Shown piece after piece: positions 6,666 through 15,743 of a stretch of 39,569 bases of DNA. The notes beneath the pieces were generated by a model. The model had not been told where the DNA came from, ran no database searches, and was given only the letters and a program-made list of their open reading frames with translations. The DNA comes from Bacteroidales bacterium (GTDB lineage: Bacteria > Bacteroidota > Bacteroidia > Bacteroidales > WRLA01). Both the position numbers and the translations under genes were made by a program. Position 1 is the stretch's first letter. Every line of letters begins with the position of its first letter. The stretch is from NCBI GenBank assembly GCA_009777825.1, contig WRLA01000024.1:1-39569 (forward strand), in the 5' to 3' direction.

Positions 6666-8123
6666 ATGGACATAAAGGAAGACATCATTTTTAAAGAAGA
6701 ACACTATGATCGTTTAATAGAATTGATTAAAGAAGGAAGTGTAATTCCAATTTTAGGTGAAGGAGTGTTAAAAGTAGAATATGACGGCATCGATGAGACA
6801 TTATATTACCATATTGCACAGTACATTGATAAAAAAGAGCATATTGATAAAAAAGAACTTCCAAACGATAAAATAGAATCGCTGTACGATGTGGTTCATC
6901 ATCTTCGTAAGCGTAATAAATGCAATAAGGGTAAAGATAAATATTGCTATCATGCACATATTCAAGAGTTTTTAAAAAACAATAGCCTTAAATGCGACGC
7001 TTTAGAAAAATTGGCGAGAATCACGGATTTTAAGATGTTTATATCAACAACATTTGATGATTTGGCAATCAAGACCATTGAAAGAATTAGAAATATTGAA
7101 AAAGGAACAACGAAATATTGGGAAGAAGATAAAGGAGAGACCAAAAAGAGAGATGAAAATAAAGACAATGAGAGAGGAAATGATGTCGATATTGACCCGC
7201 CTGTATTACCGGAGAACGACATAAAAAGTTCAAAAGAGATACCGAACAATACTGTCTATCACCTGTTTGGCACATACAACAAGGATAAAGAAAACACGTT
7301 CCCCCCTAAATACGCTATAACAGACGATGATATTTTGTTTTATTTGAGTAAAATGGTAAATGGCAGGTTCCAAACAACTAAAATATCCTCTTTATTAAAA
7401 AAAGCAGATACACACTTGCTGTTGTTAGGATGGTCTCATTCAGATTGGCTATATCGCTTTATGGTTTATACTTTAAAAAAGGAAAGAGTCTATATGGAAG
7501 ATTCGGATCGTCATATAATATACTCGACAGACGATAAAACCGAAAGTAATGAATCGTTGCATAAGTTTATGAATAGAGTGAATGCTTTTTTTTACGAAGG
7601 GAATTCTTTTGAATTTATTGAAGAACTTTACAACAGATGGGAAAAGACACCCAAAACCGACCCGGAATATTGTCCTGATAATCCTGATATTTTTATAAGT
7701 TATGCAAGGGATGATTTAGAAACAGTTGAGAAAGTTTACGAATGGTTAAAAAAATTCAATTGTAAGATTTGGTTTGATAAAAAAAAATTGCGACATGGTG
7801 ATAGATGGGAAGAAAAAATAAAAAAGGCAATAGAAGATTGTAAAATTTTTATCCCGATTTTATCAGAAACCACTGCAATCCATCTGTTAGAAGGCAAGCG
7901 TTTTTTTACTAAAGAATGGGAAAGGGCATGTAAAAGACAGGACGATAGAAGTAGAGTTCCTGAAAGTTTTATTGTTCCGATAAGGATTGATGATGTTAGG
8001 CAAGATGACGAATCTTTTAGAAAACAATTTGGACGACTCCATATAGATGATTTTCAATTAGAAAATGAAGAATGTATGCTCAAGTTAGAAAAGGTTATTA
8101 GAGAAAGATTACCAAAAGATTAA
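6666..8123 (+). CDS. SIR2-like / TIR fusion protein (predicted NAD-consuming effector or signal generator)
   Basis: 485 residues, no membrane segment. Residues about 15-300 follow the SIR2_2-type order: nucleotide-binding start SVIPILGEGV (25-34, with GEG where GAG is usual), FISTTFDDL (125-133), VYHLFGTY (197-204) and LLLLGWSHSDW (251-261). A charged, low-complexity insert sits at about 145-195. Residues 340-475 form a TIR domain: DIFISYARDD, then KIWFDKKKLRHGDRWEEKIKKAIEDCKIFIPILS, with a candidate catalytic Glu417 in FTKEWERA. TIR and SIR2 domains in known defence proteins (Thoeris, SIR2-linked systems) cleave NAD. The next gene starts three bases downstream. Very AT-rich. Domains are firm; activity of the SIR2 half is uncertain because its first motif is divergent. 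Confidence 0.8.
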   Translation: MDIKEDIIFKEEHYDRLIELIKEGSVIPILGEGVLKVEYDGIDETLYYHIAQYIDKKEHIDKKELPNDKIESLYDVVHHLRKRNKCNKGKDKYCYHAHIQEFLKNNSLKCDALEKLARITDFKMFISTTFDDLAIKTIERIRNIEKGTTKYWEEDKGETKKRDENKDNERGNDVDIDPPVLPENDIKSSKEIPNNTVYHLFGTYNKDKENTFPPKYAITDDDILFYLSKMVNGRFQTTKISSLLKKADTHLLLLGWSHSDWLYRFMVYTLKKERVYMEDSDRHIIYSTDDKTESNESLHKFMNRVNAFFYEGNSFEFIEELYNRWEKTPKTDPEYCPDNPDIFISYARDDLETVEKVYEWLKKFNCKIWFDKKKLRHGDRWEEKIKKAIEDCKIFIPILSETTAIHLLEGKRFFTKEWERACKRQDDRSRVPESFIVPIRIDDVRQDDESFRKQFGRLHIDDFQLENEECMLKLEKVIRERLPKD

Positions 8124-8126
8124 ATC

Positions 8127-10400
8127 ATGTCAGAAGAAAAATCCACACGCTGGTTAAAATTAAGATCATACGAAGAACGTGATAAAGATATTTTTCATGG
8201 GAGGGATCGTGAGATTACAGAAATAATCAATACTTTATATAATTCCATCCTGATAACGATTACAGGATTATCAGGAGTAGGGAAAACATCTTTGATTAAA
8301 GCCGGTCTTTTCCCAAAGTTAAGGAAAGAACATTTTTTTCCGGTTTACATAAGGCTTAAATCCCCTTTACAAGAAGGCTCTTTGGTAAAACAAATCATAA
8401 GTGAAATTAGAAAATTCGCCGAATCCGACGAAGAAAATATCAGTATTAAACCACTCATAACTAATCAAAGTGGCGATTCTTTGTGGGAATTTTTTCATTG
8501 TAACGAATTTTTAAAAGGCGAAGAGCAATTTACCCCACTATTTGTGTTAGATCAATTAGGGGAACTTTTTGACGAAAATGACTCTCAAAAAGAGAGCAAA
8601 AAAAATGAGGCTGTAGAAGCCCTATTTGAAGAATTATCATATTTATGTTCAAATAAAGCGCCCGAAAAATTATTAGAACGGCTACAACCGAAATTAAATA
8701 AAATTGATTGGGCAATTAATTATAAAATAATTTTGTCTTTAAGAGATGATTATTTAGTTAAATTAGCCGCATTTGAAGAGAAGATTCCCGTTCTGAAAAA
8801 AAATCTATTTTTCATACAACCGCTGAACGGGGAACATGCCTCAAAAATAATTCAACAGGTCGAGGGTGAGGGTTTTTCACACAAAGAATGTGATGACAAT
8901 GACAAGACTTCGGACAGCAAATTGGCAGAACTGATTGTTCGTACACTTGCCGAACCGAAAAATATTAAACCGAAAAAATTCAAGAAAAGAACCCTTGAGA
9001 AATCCGATGACGAATCCCCTAAAAGCACTTTAAAGCAATTAAAAATTAAACCCGCCATATTGTCTCTTTTCATGGGAGAACTCCATGAAAAAGAAGAGAC
9101 GAAGGCGGGATATATTACGAAAGAATCAGTAGAAAAATATGGAAAAGACATCATTTTCAATTTTTACAAAAATGCGATGAAAAAAACATCGAATAGATGC
9201 ATCCGTATTGTGGAAAAAAAACTGATAAGTTCGAAAGGAAAAAGGAAAAGTGTTGCCTGCGAAGATTTGAAAATCATGGACAGACATCTTAAATATCTTA
9301 AAAAAGAGAATATTCTAAACACAATAGAAGGGAAGGCTATGCGCTATGTCGAATATGCCCATGATGTGTTGGCTGAACCTGCATTTAAAAACAGAAAAAG
9401 ACGGGCTAAAAGAGACAGCATCATTGAAAATATTTTTGTTGCATTATTAGGGATACTAATGATTATAGGAGCAGGGCGATTGAATTTTTGTAAAAACAGA
9501 GATATTCTTAAAGAGATTAATAAAGACATGAGCGCACCTATTCTGCTGAACAATAACGATTCCATTTACATGGGAATGTATGAGGTTTCTCAAAAACAAT
9601 TTTATCAGATTATGGGATATAACCCATCCATAAAAATAGTTGGATTAATAGATAATCACCATATATTTTCGAAAAGAATCGTAACAAAATTGATGAATTT
9701 CTTGTTATCAACCGAAGAGAAAGAAACAATGTCCATTGGCGATGGCTTTTCTGTTCGATATGTTTCATGGCAAGAAGCATCGGATTTTATTGATGCATTA
9801 AATAGTCTTAATAAAAGATATGGGGATGATCCATACTTTTTGCATGTCATGTTATCATATATAGGATGTCATGAATCTAATACAAGCAATTATGAATATA
9901 TGTTGCCAACGGCTGAAGAATGGAAACATGCAGCGCAAGGAGGATATAAACACATTTCATGGAATGAAGCAGTATCGATGATTCATGAACTGCAAAAATT
10001 AGATTCAATGAATGATTATAAAAACATATTATCTGAAATTGACGAATGGGAAAAAACGGCTACGAATAAGGATACGGTATTTTCACTTCCTATAGCAACA
10101 AAATATTCAGGAAGCGACAATATCGAAGAAGTAGCATGGTACTTTAGAAATGCCAAATATAAAGCATTAAGAACAGCCAAGTTGAAACCCAATGGATATG
10201 GACTTTATGATATGAGTGGGAATTTATTTGAATGGTGCATCGATACAGATACCACGGAAACAAAACGAAGACTTATAGGTGGGAGTTTTGCATCTATGGC
10301 GAGAGAGTGCGAAATATCATCACGCCCTATTTTTGAAACGCAGGATGTGGCGCCCGAAAATGTGGGATTTCGGTTGAAAGCAATAAAAATGAAAAAATAA
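8127..10400 (+). CDS. nSTAND NTPase with a transmembrane helix and C-terminal FGE/SUMF1-fold domain
   Basis: 757 residues. The N-terminus (LRSYEERDKDIFHGRDREI) and Walker A GLSGVGKTS (47-55) are typical of nSTAND NTPases. Walker B reads PLFVLDQLGELF (137-148), with Gly where many relatives have Glu (DQFEELF). The sensor-like IILSLRDDYL (201-210) is present. A basic stretch precedes one hydrophobic helix (about 433-452). Residues about 475-757 have the formylglycine-generating-enzyme fold: EVSQKQFYQIMGYNP, RYVSWQEASDFIDALN, LPTAEEWKHAA, GLYDMSGNLFEWC, LIGGSF, VGFRL. The first catalytic Cys of true FGEs after GGSF/Y is absent, so a binding rather than enzymatic role is likely. Predicted topology: cytoplasmic switch, extracytoplasmic sensor. 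It is sandwiched between the SIR2-TIR gene and a second FGE-fold gene, which points to a signalling complex. Confidence 0.82.
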   Translation: MSEEKSTRWLKLRSYEERDKDIFHGRDREITEIINTLYNSILITITGLSGVGKTSLIKAGLFPKLRKEHFFPVYIRLKSPLQEGSLVKQIISEIRKFAESDEENISIKPLITNQSGDSLWEFFHCNEFLKGEEQFTPLFVLDQLGELFDENDSQKESKKNEAVEALFEELSYLCSNKAPEKLLERLQPKLNKIDWAINYKIILSLRDDYLVKLAAFEEKIPVLKKNLFFIQPLNGEHASKIIQQVEGEGFSHKECDDNDKTSDSKLAELIVRTLAEPKNIKPKKFKKRTLEKSDDESPKSTLKQLKIKPAILSLFMGELHEKEETKAGYITKESVEKYGKDIIFNFYKNAMKKTSNRCIRIVEKKLISSKGKRKSVACEDLKIMDRHLKYLKKENILNTIEGKAMRYVEYAHDVLAEPAFKNRKRRAKRDSIIENIFVALLGILMIIGAGRLNFCKNRDILKEINKDMSAPILLNNNDSIYMGMYEVSQKQFYQIMGYNPSIKIVGLIDNHHIFSKRIVTKLMNFLLSTEEKETMSIGDGFSVRYVSWQEASDFIDALNSLNKRYGDDPYFLHVMLSYIGCHESNTSNYEYMLPTAEEWKHAAQGGYKHISWNEAVSMIHELQKLDSMNDYKNILSEIDEWEKTATNKDTVFSLPIATKYSGSDNIEEVAWYFRNAKYKALRTAKLKPNGYGLYDMSGNLFEWCIDTDTTETKRRLIGGSFASMARECEISSRPIFETQDVAPENVGFRLKAIKMKK

Positions 10401-10408
10401 TATAAAAA

Positions 10409-11431
10409 ATGAAAAAGATAATAATAATTTTACTGTTATTAGGAATCATCGTCGGCGTTTTTTCCATAGTCAATCACTGCCTTGATCAAAAAAACAAGTT
10501 TTCTGTATTAAAAGAAATTTATGACTCCATGGTAGAAGTTACGGGCGGAAAATTTACGATTGGCAAAGATTATAATGCTATAAATGTGGTAGATATCATA
10601 AAACAACATAATACAGAAAAACATGTTGTTGCCCTCGACGAAGAGTATAAAATCTACTTGGATAAAAAATACGAGGCGCCTGCCGATACAAGTGTCGGAA
10701 GTTTTTTTATGAATAAATACGTAGTAACACAAAAACAATGGAAAGCGGTCATGGGCGATAATCCTATTATTGTTGGATATGGCACAGAACAAAATAATGA
10801 TTGGTCGAGATGGTGTCGTAAAACACTCGCTCATTGGGTGTCTTTTCTCATGGATACAACCAAGATGCAATATACCGGCGTAGGAGATGATTATCCGATT
10901 TATTATGTATCGTGGAGTGATGCGAACAGATTCATAGACAAACTCAATAAACTGAGCGAAAAATACGAAGCAAAGTTAAAAACAAAATATAAAGATAGCG
11001 CCGAATTTAAAATTTTGGTATTTCATCTCCCAACAGAAGTACAATGGGAATATGCTGCAAGGAAGAGTAGAAATAGCGATACCACCTATAAAGATTATAT
11101 ATTTTCGGGCAGCAATACCGCCGAACAAGTGGCTTGGTTTCTACACAATTCAAATGGAGAAGTACACAAAGTAGGAGATTTAACACCTAATGCGATTGAA
11201 CTTTATGACATGAGCGGAAATGTATTCGAATGGTGCGCCGATATCGGCATTCGTCATTATCAGACTGATTCACTTCTTTATGACACACGCTACCGCGTGC
11301 TTAGAGGCGGCAGTTATCTGTTAGATATTTATTGCAGCCGAGTTTCATATAGAGGTTGCGGTTTATATCCCAATGAAGATGCCCCCGAACCGGATATAGG
11401 TTTTCGCCTGGCGGCTAAGATAAAAGATTAA
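10409..11431 (+). CDS. Membrane-anchored FGE/SUMF1-fold protein, probably non-catalytic
   Basis: 340 residues: an N-terminal helix (KKIIIILLLLGIIVGVFSIV, about 2-21) then one FGE-sulfatase (C-type-lectin-like) domain. Motifs in order: VEVTGGKFTIGKDY, MNKYVVTQKQWKAVMGDNP, IYYVSWSDANRFIDKLN, FHLPTEVQWEYAAR, IELYDMSGNVFEWCAD, RVLRGGSYLLDIYCSR and IGFRLA. In active FGE the segment after GGSY carries two copper-binding Cys; here the first is Leu and only one Cys remains nearby, so I read it as a ligand-binding relative. It starts eight bases after the STAND gene. Its position suggests it pairs with or competes with the FGE domain of the STAND protein across the membrane. The same fold hosts variable proteins of diversity-generating retroelements, but no template repeat or reverse transcriptase is in the window. 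Confidence 0.82.
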   Translation: MKKIIIILLLLGIIVGVFSIVNHCLDQKNKFSVLKEIYDSMVEVTGGKFTIGKDYNAINVVDIIKQHNTEKHVVALDEEYKIYLDKKYEAPADTSVGSFFMNKYVVTQKQWKAVMGDNPIIVGYGTEQNNDWSRWCRKTLAHWVSFLMDTTKMQYTGVGDDYPIYYVSWSDANRFIDKLNKLSEKYEAKLKTKYKDSAEFKILVFHLPTEVQWEYAARKSRNSDTTYKDYIFSGSNTAEQVAWFLHNSNGEVHKVGDLTPNAIELYDMSGNVFEWCADIGIRHYQTDSLLYDTRYRVLRGGSYLLDIYCSRVSYRGCGLYPNEDAPEPDIGFRLAAKIKD

Positions 11432-11479
11432 ACACAACGCCTACCGGCAACGTTATTTTTAATAAAAACAAAAAGAATT

Positions 11480-13819
11480 ATGAGCACAAAATTTTCTTTT
11501 CAGAGGAGTGAAAAACGGAGGTTATGGGGTGGGGTAGTCGCCTGTTTATTTCTGTTGGGGGTAGTGATTTTTGGTGAACACCATTGGACTGATTTTTTTA
11601 AAAACAAGAGCGGTTTTTTGTACATTTCCCTTCTTGGCGCTTTTTCAATAGTAACGCTTGGTTTGGTTGCGTGTTTGGTATTATTGTTTTATCAGCGTTT
11701 TAAGAGATCATCTTTTAAGATCTGGGGCTTTGTTGGTATATTTCTGTTTGCGGTGGTGGTCAATTCGATTTACTATTGCGTCATCAGCGAAAAGGTTGAA
11801 GACCCATGGGAAATAACTGTAACCCAAATAGCAAAAGACACGGGCGAAATCATTGAAACATTGGGGATAAGAAACCAAAACGACACCACCTCAAGCAATA
11901 ACACGACCGAAGCCGATAACATCGGTAAAGTGCCTGACGCCGGTAAATCGGAAGAATCCGGCGAAGCCAGTGAAAAAACCTTTTTTTCCATCCTATTCAG
12001 TTCTATCAATAACAGTCTGTCCATATTTTTCCCGTCGAGGGGAAATTACAGAATCTCCGATAGATTGCAAAACTATCAATGGTTTCTCATTCTTTACTAC
12101 CTGTCTCACCTTTTAGCATACGTTTACTTTGCTTTGTTGGCTATTTCCGTTATTTATGCAGGGCGGCGTATGATAAATAGAGCCAGAGACTGGTGGTGGC
12201 TCCATCCGAAAAATGTCCAACAGTATGTCTTTGTCGGAGCCAACGAAGCCTCCATTTTGCTGGCACGTGATTTGAGTGATAAAAAGGATAATATAAGCGT
12301 TGTATTTTATATGCCCTACTCCGAAATAAACGATAATGAACTTTTCGAGCAGTTGGACTCTTTGGGATTTATTGTCCGTTATGTCCCTTTCGATGGCAGT
12401 AACATCTTCAAAATATCGCCTGAAAACATCAAAAGATGCCGCGCCTGTTTCTTTTTGGATAATAATGAGGACGCCAGCGTGAAATTAGCGTTAAAGTTTG
12501 TTCACAGATTGAAACAAATTGGCCTGCAACAAGAATTGGACGTTTATGTCCGTGCTGAAATAGAAGATATAGATTTGCTCTTTGAGAAAAAGAGCAACGA
12601 TACCGAAAAAGCCAAAAAGTTACATATTCACGTTTTCAATCAGTCCGACATCACCGCCCGTCAATTTGTGATAGACCATCCGATGCTGAACGCTCCTCAG
12701 TCGGAATGTAACGAGAATAACATTTTGATTTTGGGCTTCGGACACATGGGCAGAGAATTATTGAAAAAGAGCGTTTGCGATGCCCAATATTCCGATAAAC
12801 GACTGTCGGCAACCGTTATTGACGAACACTTTGAGAGACGCTATTCCGACTTCTTATTTCGCTGTGCGGAAGCTGTGGAGAAGTATCGCATTGATTTCAA
12901 TCCGGAAGGCGTCAATCACGCCAGAAGCAAAGATTTTTTCAGTTGGCTGTTGAAAGACAATGCTTTACACCTTAAGCGATTTAACCGTATTTTCGTAACG
13001 CTTGGCGATTCCCGTCTAAACATAGACGTCGCCCAAACTATCTGCAACCTGCGAAGAAACAACGGATTGGGAAACAGTAAAGAGGTCATCTTTGCGCACA
13101 TCAAAGAAACAGGCGCATATACCTATTTTGACGAATGTAACCAAGGTAATAAAAGCATCACCACTTTCGGTAATCCGGATAAGATTTATACTGTGGATGT
13201 GGTTGTTAATGAGACGGTTGACATGATTGCAAAAGTGCTCCATTATAAATGGGACGAACAAAGTAAAGGGGAGGGATTATCTGAAAACGAATCATGGAAT
13301 AACGCTTCCCTGTATGAGCAAAATTCCTCCCGCGCCGCCGCCGCAGGATTGTGGAACATCCCGTTGAAGGCAGGATATAAATTTACAAAAATACAGAAAA
13401 ACCAACCGGTAAACCCGCCTCACCAATCCGACCAATCCGACCAACCCCACCCAATAATAACAATCATTAATGATCGCATTGAACAATTTGCCCGATACGA
13501 ACATCGAAGATGGAACGCCTACATGCGATTAGAAGGCATTTTACCGATGAATCCCGAAACAATCAATGATAATGACCCGCAATCTTCCAAAGACATTGAC
13601 GGCAAAATAGTAGAACATATCTGTTTGGTAGAATATGACGAATTAGACCCTCTTGAAAATTTGCTCAATGAAAAAATAGAACGGTATAATGAAAATCATA
13701 AAGACATCCCCAACTTTAAGGATAGGGAAAAAAAGAGATTTAAAGAGTATGACAAGAATAATATTACATATCTGTTTGATTATTTGAGGAATACTGGGTG
13801 GTGGGTTGAGAAAATATAA
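11480..13819 (+). CDS. Four-helix membrane protein with two TrkA/RCK-like Rossmann domains and a C-terminal RyR domain
   Basis: 779 residues. Hydrophobic segments at about 15-33, 47-72, 80-98 and 203-230 suggest four transmembrane helices; the loop at about 100-195 is polar. Cytoplasmic Rossmann domain 1 begins near 248 (YVFVGANEASILLARDL). Domain 2 begins near 414 with a canonical NILILGFGHMGRELL dinucleotide loop, as in TrkA_N/RCK regulators of ion channels. The C-terminus (about 664-779) reads FARYEHRRWNAYMRLEGI, HICLVEYDELDP, KEYDKNN, YLRNTGWWVEKI. This aligns with the RyR repeat H-x-x-W ... PCLVPYxELPExEKxYDRN seen intact in the last gene of the operon. No potassium-channel TVGYG filter is visible, so channel function is inferred. 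The gene is less AT-rich than its upstream neighbours and follows after 48 bp without a clear promoter. Confidence 0.75.
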   Translation: MSTKFSFQRSEKRRLWGGVVACLFLLGVVIFGEHHWTDFFKNKSGFLYISLLGAFSIVTLGLVACLVLLFYQRFKRSSFKIWGFVGIFLFAVVVNSIYYCVISEKVEDPWEITVTQIAKDTGEIIETLGIRNQNDTTSSNNTTEADNIGKVPDAGKSEESGEASEKTFFSILFSSINNSLSIFFPSRGNYRISDRLQNYQWFLILYYLSHLLAYVYFALLAISVIYAGRRMINRARDWWWLHPKNVQQYVFVGANEASILLARDLSDKKDNISVVFYMPYSEINDNELFEQLDSLGFIVRYVPFDGSNIFKISPENIKRCRACFFLDNNEDASVKLALKFVHRLKQIGLQQELDVYVRAEIEDIDLLFEKKSNDTEKAKKLHIHVFNQSDITARQFVIDHPMLNAPQSECNENNILILGFGHMGRELLKKSVCDAQYSDKRLSATVIDEHFERRYSDFLFRCAEAVEKYRIDFNPEGVNHARSKDFFSWLLKDNALHLKRFNRIFVTLGDSRLNIDVAQTICNLRRNNGLGNSKEVIFAHIKETGAYTYFDECNQGNKSITTFGNPDKIYTVDVVVNETVDMIAKVLHYKWDEQSKGEGLSENESWNNASLYEQNSSRAAAAGLWNIPLKAGYKFTKIQKNQPVNPPHQSDQSDQPHPIITIINDRIEQFARYEHRRWNAYMRLEGILPMNPETINDNDPQSSKDIDGKIVEHICLVEYDELDPLENLLNEKIERYNENHKDIPNFKDREKKRFKEYDKNNITYLFDYLRNTGWWVEKI

Positions 13820-13856
13820 ATATCAGTGGGAGAAACTTTTAAAATAATCAAGCGAA

Positions 13857-15743
13857 ATGAAAGCAAAAGTAACAAATAAGAGCACTTACTCTATCTTCAT
13901 CAGTTACCGTCGCGACGGCGGTTTTGAGACAGCAAACTTAATCGCTGAAAAACTACGCAACGCGGGCTACAACGTATTTTTCGATGTAGAGTCCTTGCGA
14001 TCCGGAAAGTTCAACGAGCAACTCTTCCGTGTAATCGAAAATTGCAAAGATTTCATCATTATTTTGCCCAAAGACGGCTTAGACCGCTGCACAAACGAAA
14101 CCGACTGGGTAAAACAGGAAGTCGTTCATGCCATGAAATACAAAAAAAATATCGTGCCGGTGATGTTGTCCGATTTCAAATGGCCCGAAGCCATGCCTGC
14201 CGGATTGGAGGGGTTAGAACATTATCAAAGCATTGCGGCGGGGAGCCATGAATATTTTGATGCAGCGGTGGACAAGTTGAAATCTTATCTACAGGCAAAA
14301 CGCGGTTTTTCCTGGCACAAATACAAAACATACATCGTTGGCTTACTTCTCCTGTTGTCGCTTACCGCAGGTCTGTTTTTGTGGCACAATTACAAAGAAC
14401 GACAATATTTCACACAACGCTGCATTGAACAAACCAACTTGATGAGCGTCGGTATTGCCAACATGAATCACAATCTAAACATTGCCAGATCAGCACATGA
14501 CGAATGGGGTAAATTCAGAAATAAATTGTCAAGGGTCCAGCCTCAAGAAATTCCAACAGTCAAACAAGAGTTTGTGGCATGGATCGAAAATCAAAAAAAC
14601 TCCATACAGCGCGTTAATCCGGAATTAAAGATTTCTAATGAAACTGCCACAGTGTTAAACCGTTACAATATAAAAACATCAGAAATCATAGCGTTCTACT
14701 CGATAGCATTGCCTCACGATATAGAAGATGCCATCCATTATCTGGATCAATTACAAGTCTATGCCAACGACGATTATATTGCCGATATTTACGATAAATT
14801 TGTACGCCTCAACTATCAATTTTTAGAAGCATCCGGCAAATCCACGTACTACTATTTTCTTGGTCTTCTGACTACCATGCCTAAGGAGGTGTACAAGGAT
14901 TTTTATAAAATGCAGCAATATCTCAACAATTTTTCGGAAATCCCTCTGAATTTGAGTTATGACGAATATGAATCCAAGGGCGACGCCATGCTCAGAAATG
15001 CAGAACAGATTGTCATGGAAATGGGATCTATCGTCAATACGGAAGACAGAGATGTGGAAGACATACAAAATCAGTTGAAGGAGATAAAAGAATTTATGGC
15101 GATGGAACAACAACAACAACAATTACAGGAGATGGAGGTAAAAATCGAAGAATCTTTCCGCAATATCATCGAAGATTGCAAACTTTCTCCTAACGACGAC
15201 CAATACCTAATGTGGGGAAAAATTGTCCACATTGCTACCAGTATGGCACAAACCACGGCAAGACGAATGGAAACAGAACGCCTTGACAAGCACGATAAAG
15301 AAACTGCACAAGCAAAAGGCTACGATGTGTCAAATTGGTTTTCAGTGAAATATTCGCTGACCATGGACGAGGTCTTGCAAGAAATTATTACCCGATTAGA
15401 CCAGTATATGAAATATTTTCCGGATACAAAAAATTATATCCCTGCTGTTAAACAATTCTACACAAACGTGAAAGACGGCAAACAACCTCTAAACGGAATG
15501 GTGGTAATAGGGACAAAAGATGACATCCCGCACCCAATATTCAAAATCGGAGATATTGTACTTAGCCGCAAAGACAAAACTGTGAACAGTACGACAGATT
15601 ATAAGAGTGTGGCAAAAACAGAAAGGGATGATACTGTGGTTTTTTTAAGACTGCATGAGGGAAAGTTACAAAAACATACAGAGGTAGTACCGGAAACGGA
15701 AGTATTAATAGGATTTTTGGTTTTAAAAGAGGAAAATAAATGA
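13857..15743 (+). CDS. TIR-domain protein with one transmembrane helix and a long helical C-terminal region
   Basis: 628 residues. Residues 10-145 are a bacterial TIR domain: YSIFISYRRDGG, NVFFDVESLRSGKFNEQLFRVIENCKDFIIIL, ETDWVKQEVVHAM (predicted catalytic Glu88) and KNIVPVML. A transmembrane helix follows (about 158-178, YIVGLLLLLSLTAGLFLW). The remaining 450 residues are mainly helical and polar, contain a QQQQQ-rich stretch near 415-425, and match no family I know. With TIR first and the helix after it, the TIR domain is probably cytoplasmic and the C-terminal part extracytoplasmic. The stop overlaps the RyR start (ATGA), so these two proteins are likely made in concert. TIR proteins of this type usually hydrolyse or cyclise NAD. 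Confidence 0.8.
   Translation: MKAKVTNKSTYSIFISYRRDGGFETANLIAEKLRNAGYNVFFDVESLRSGKFNEQLFRVIENCKDFIIILPKDGLDRCTNETDWVKQEVVHAMKYKKNIVPVMLSDFKWPEAMPAGLEGLEHYQSIAAGSHEYFDAAVDKLKSYLQAKRGFSWHKYKTYIVGLLLLLSLTAGLFLWHNYKERQYFTQRCIEQTNLMSVGIANMNHNLNIARSAHDEWGKFRNKLSRVQPQEIPTVKQEFVAWIENQKNSIQRVNPELKISNETATVLNRYNIKTSEIIAFYSIALPHDIEDAIHYLDQLQVYANDDYIADIYDKFVRLNYQFLEASGKSTYYYFLGLLTTMPKEVYKDFYKMQQYLNNFSEIPLNLSYDEYESKGDAMLRNAEQIVMEMGSIVNTEDRDVEDIQNQLKEIKEFMAMEQQQQQLQEMEVKIEESFRNIIEDCKLSPNDDQYLMWGKIVHIATSMAQTTARRMETERLDKHDKETAQAKGYDVSNWFSVKYSLTMDEVLQEIITRLDQYMKYFPDTKNYIPAVKQFYTNVKDGKQPLNGMVVIGTKDDIPHPIFKIGDIVLSRKDKTVNSTTDYKSVAKTERDDTVVFLRLHEGKLQKHTEVVPETEVLIGFLVLKEENK

Noticed and set aside
11280..11431. Variable region of a diversity-generating retroelement in the FGE-fold protein
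   Set aside because: The fold and the GGSY ... IGFRLA position fit such targets, but no reverse transcriptase, Avd gene or adenine-rich template copy of this stretch is visible in the window.
10409..11431. Active formylglycine-generating enzyme
   Set aside because: The first catalytic Cys after GGSY is missing and no sulfatase gene lies nearby.
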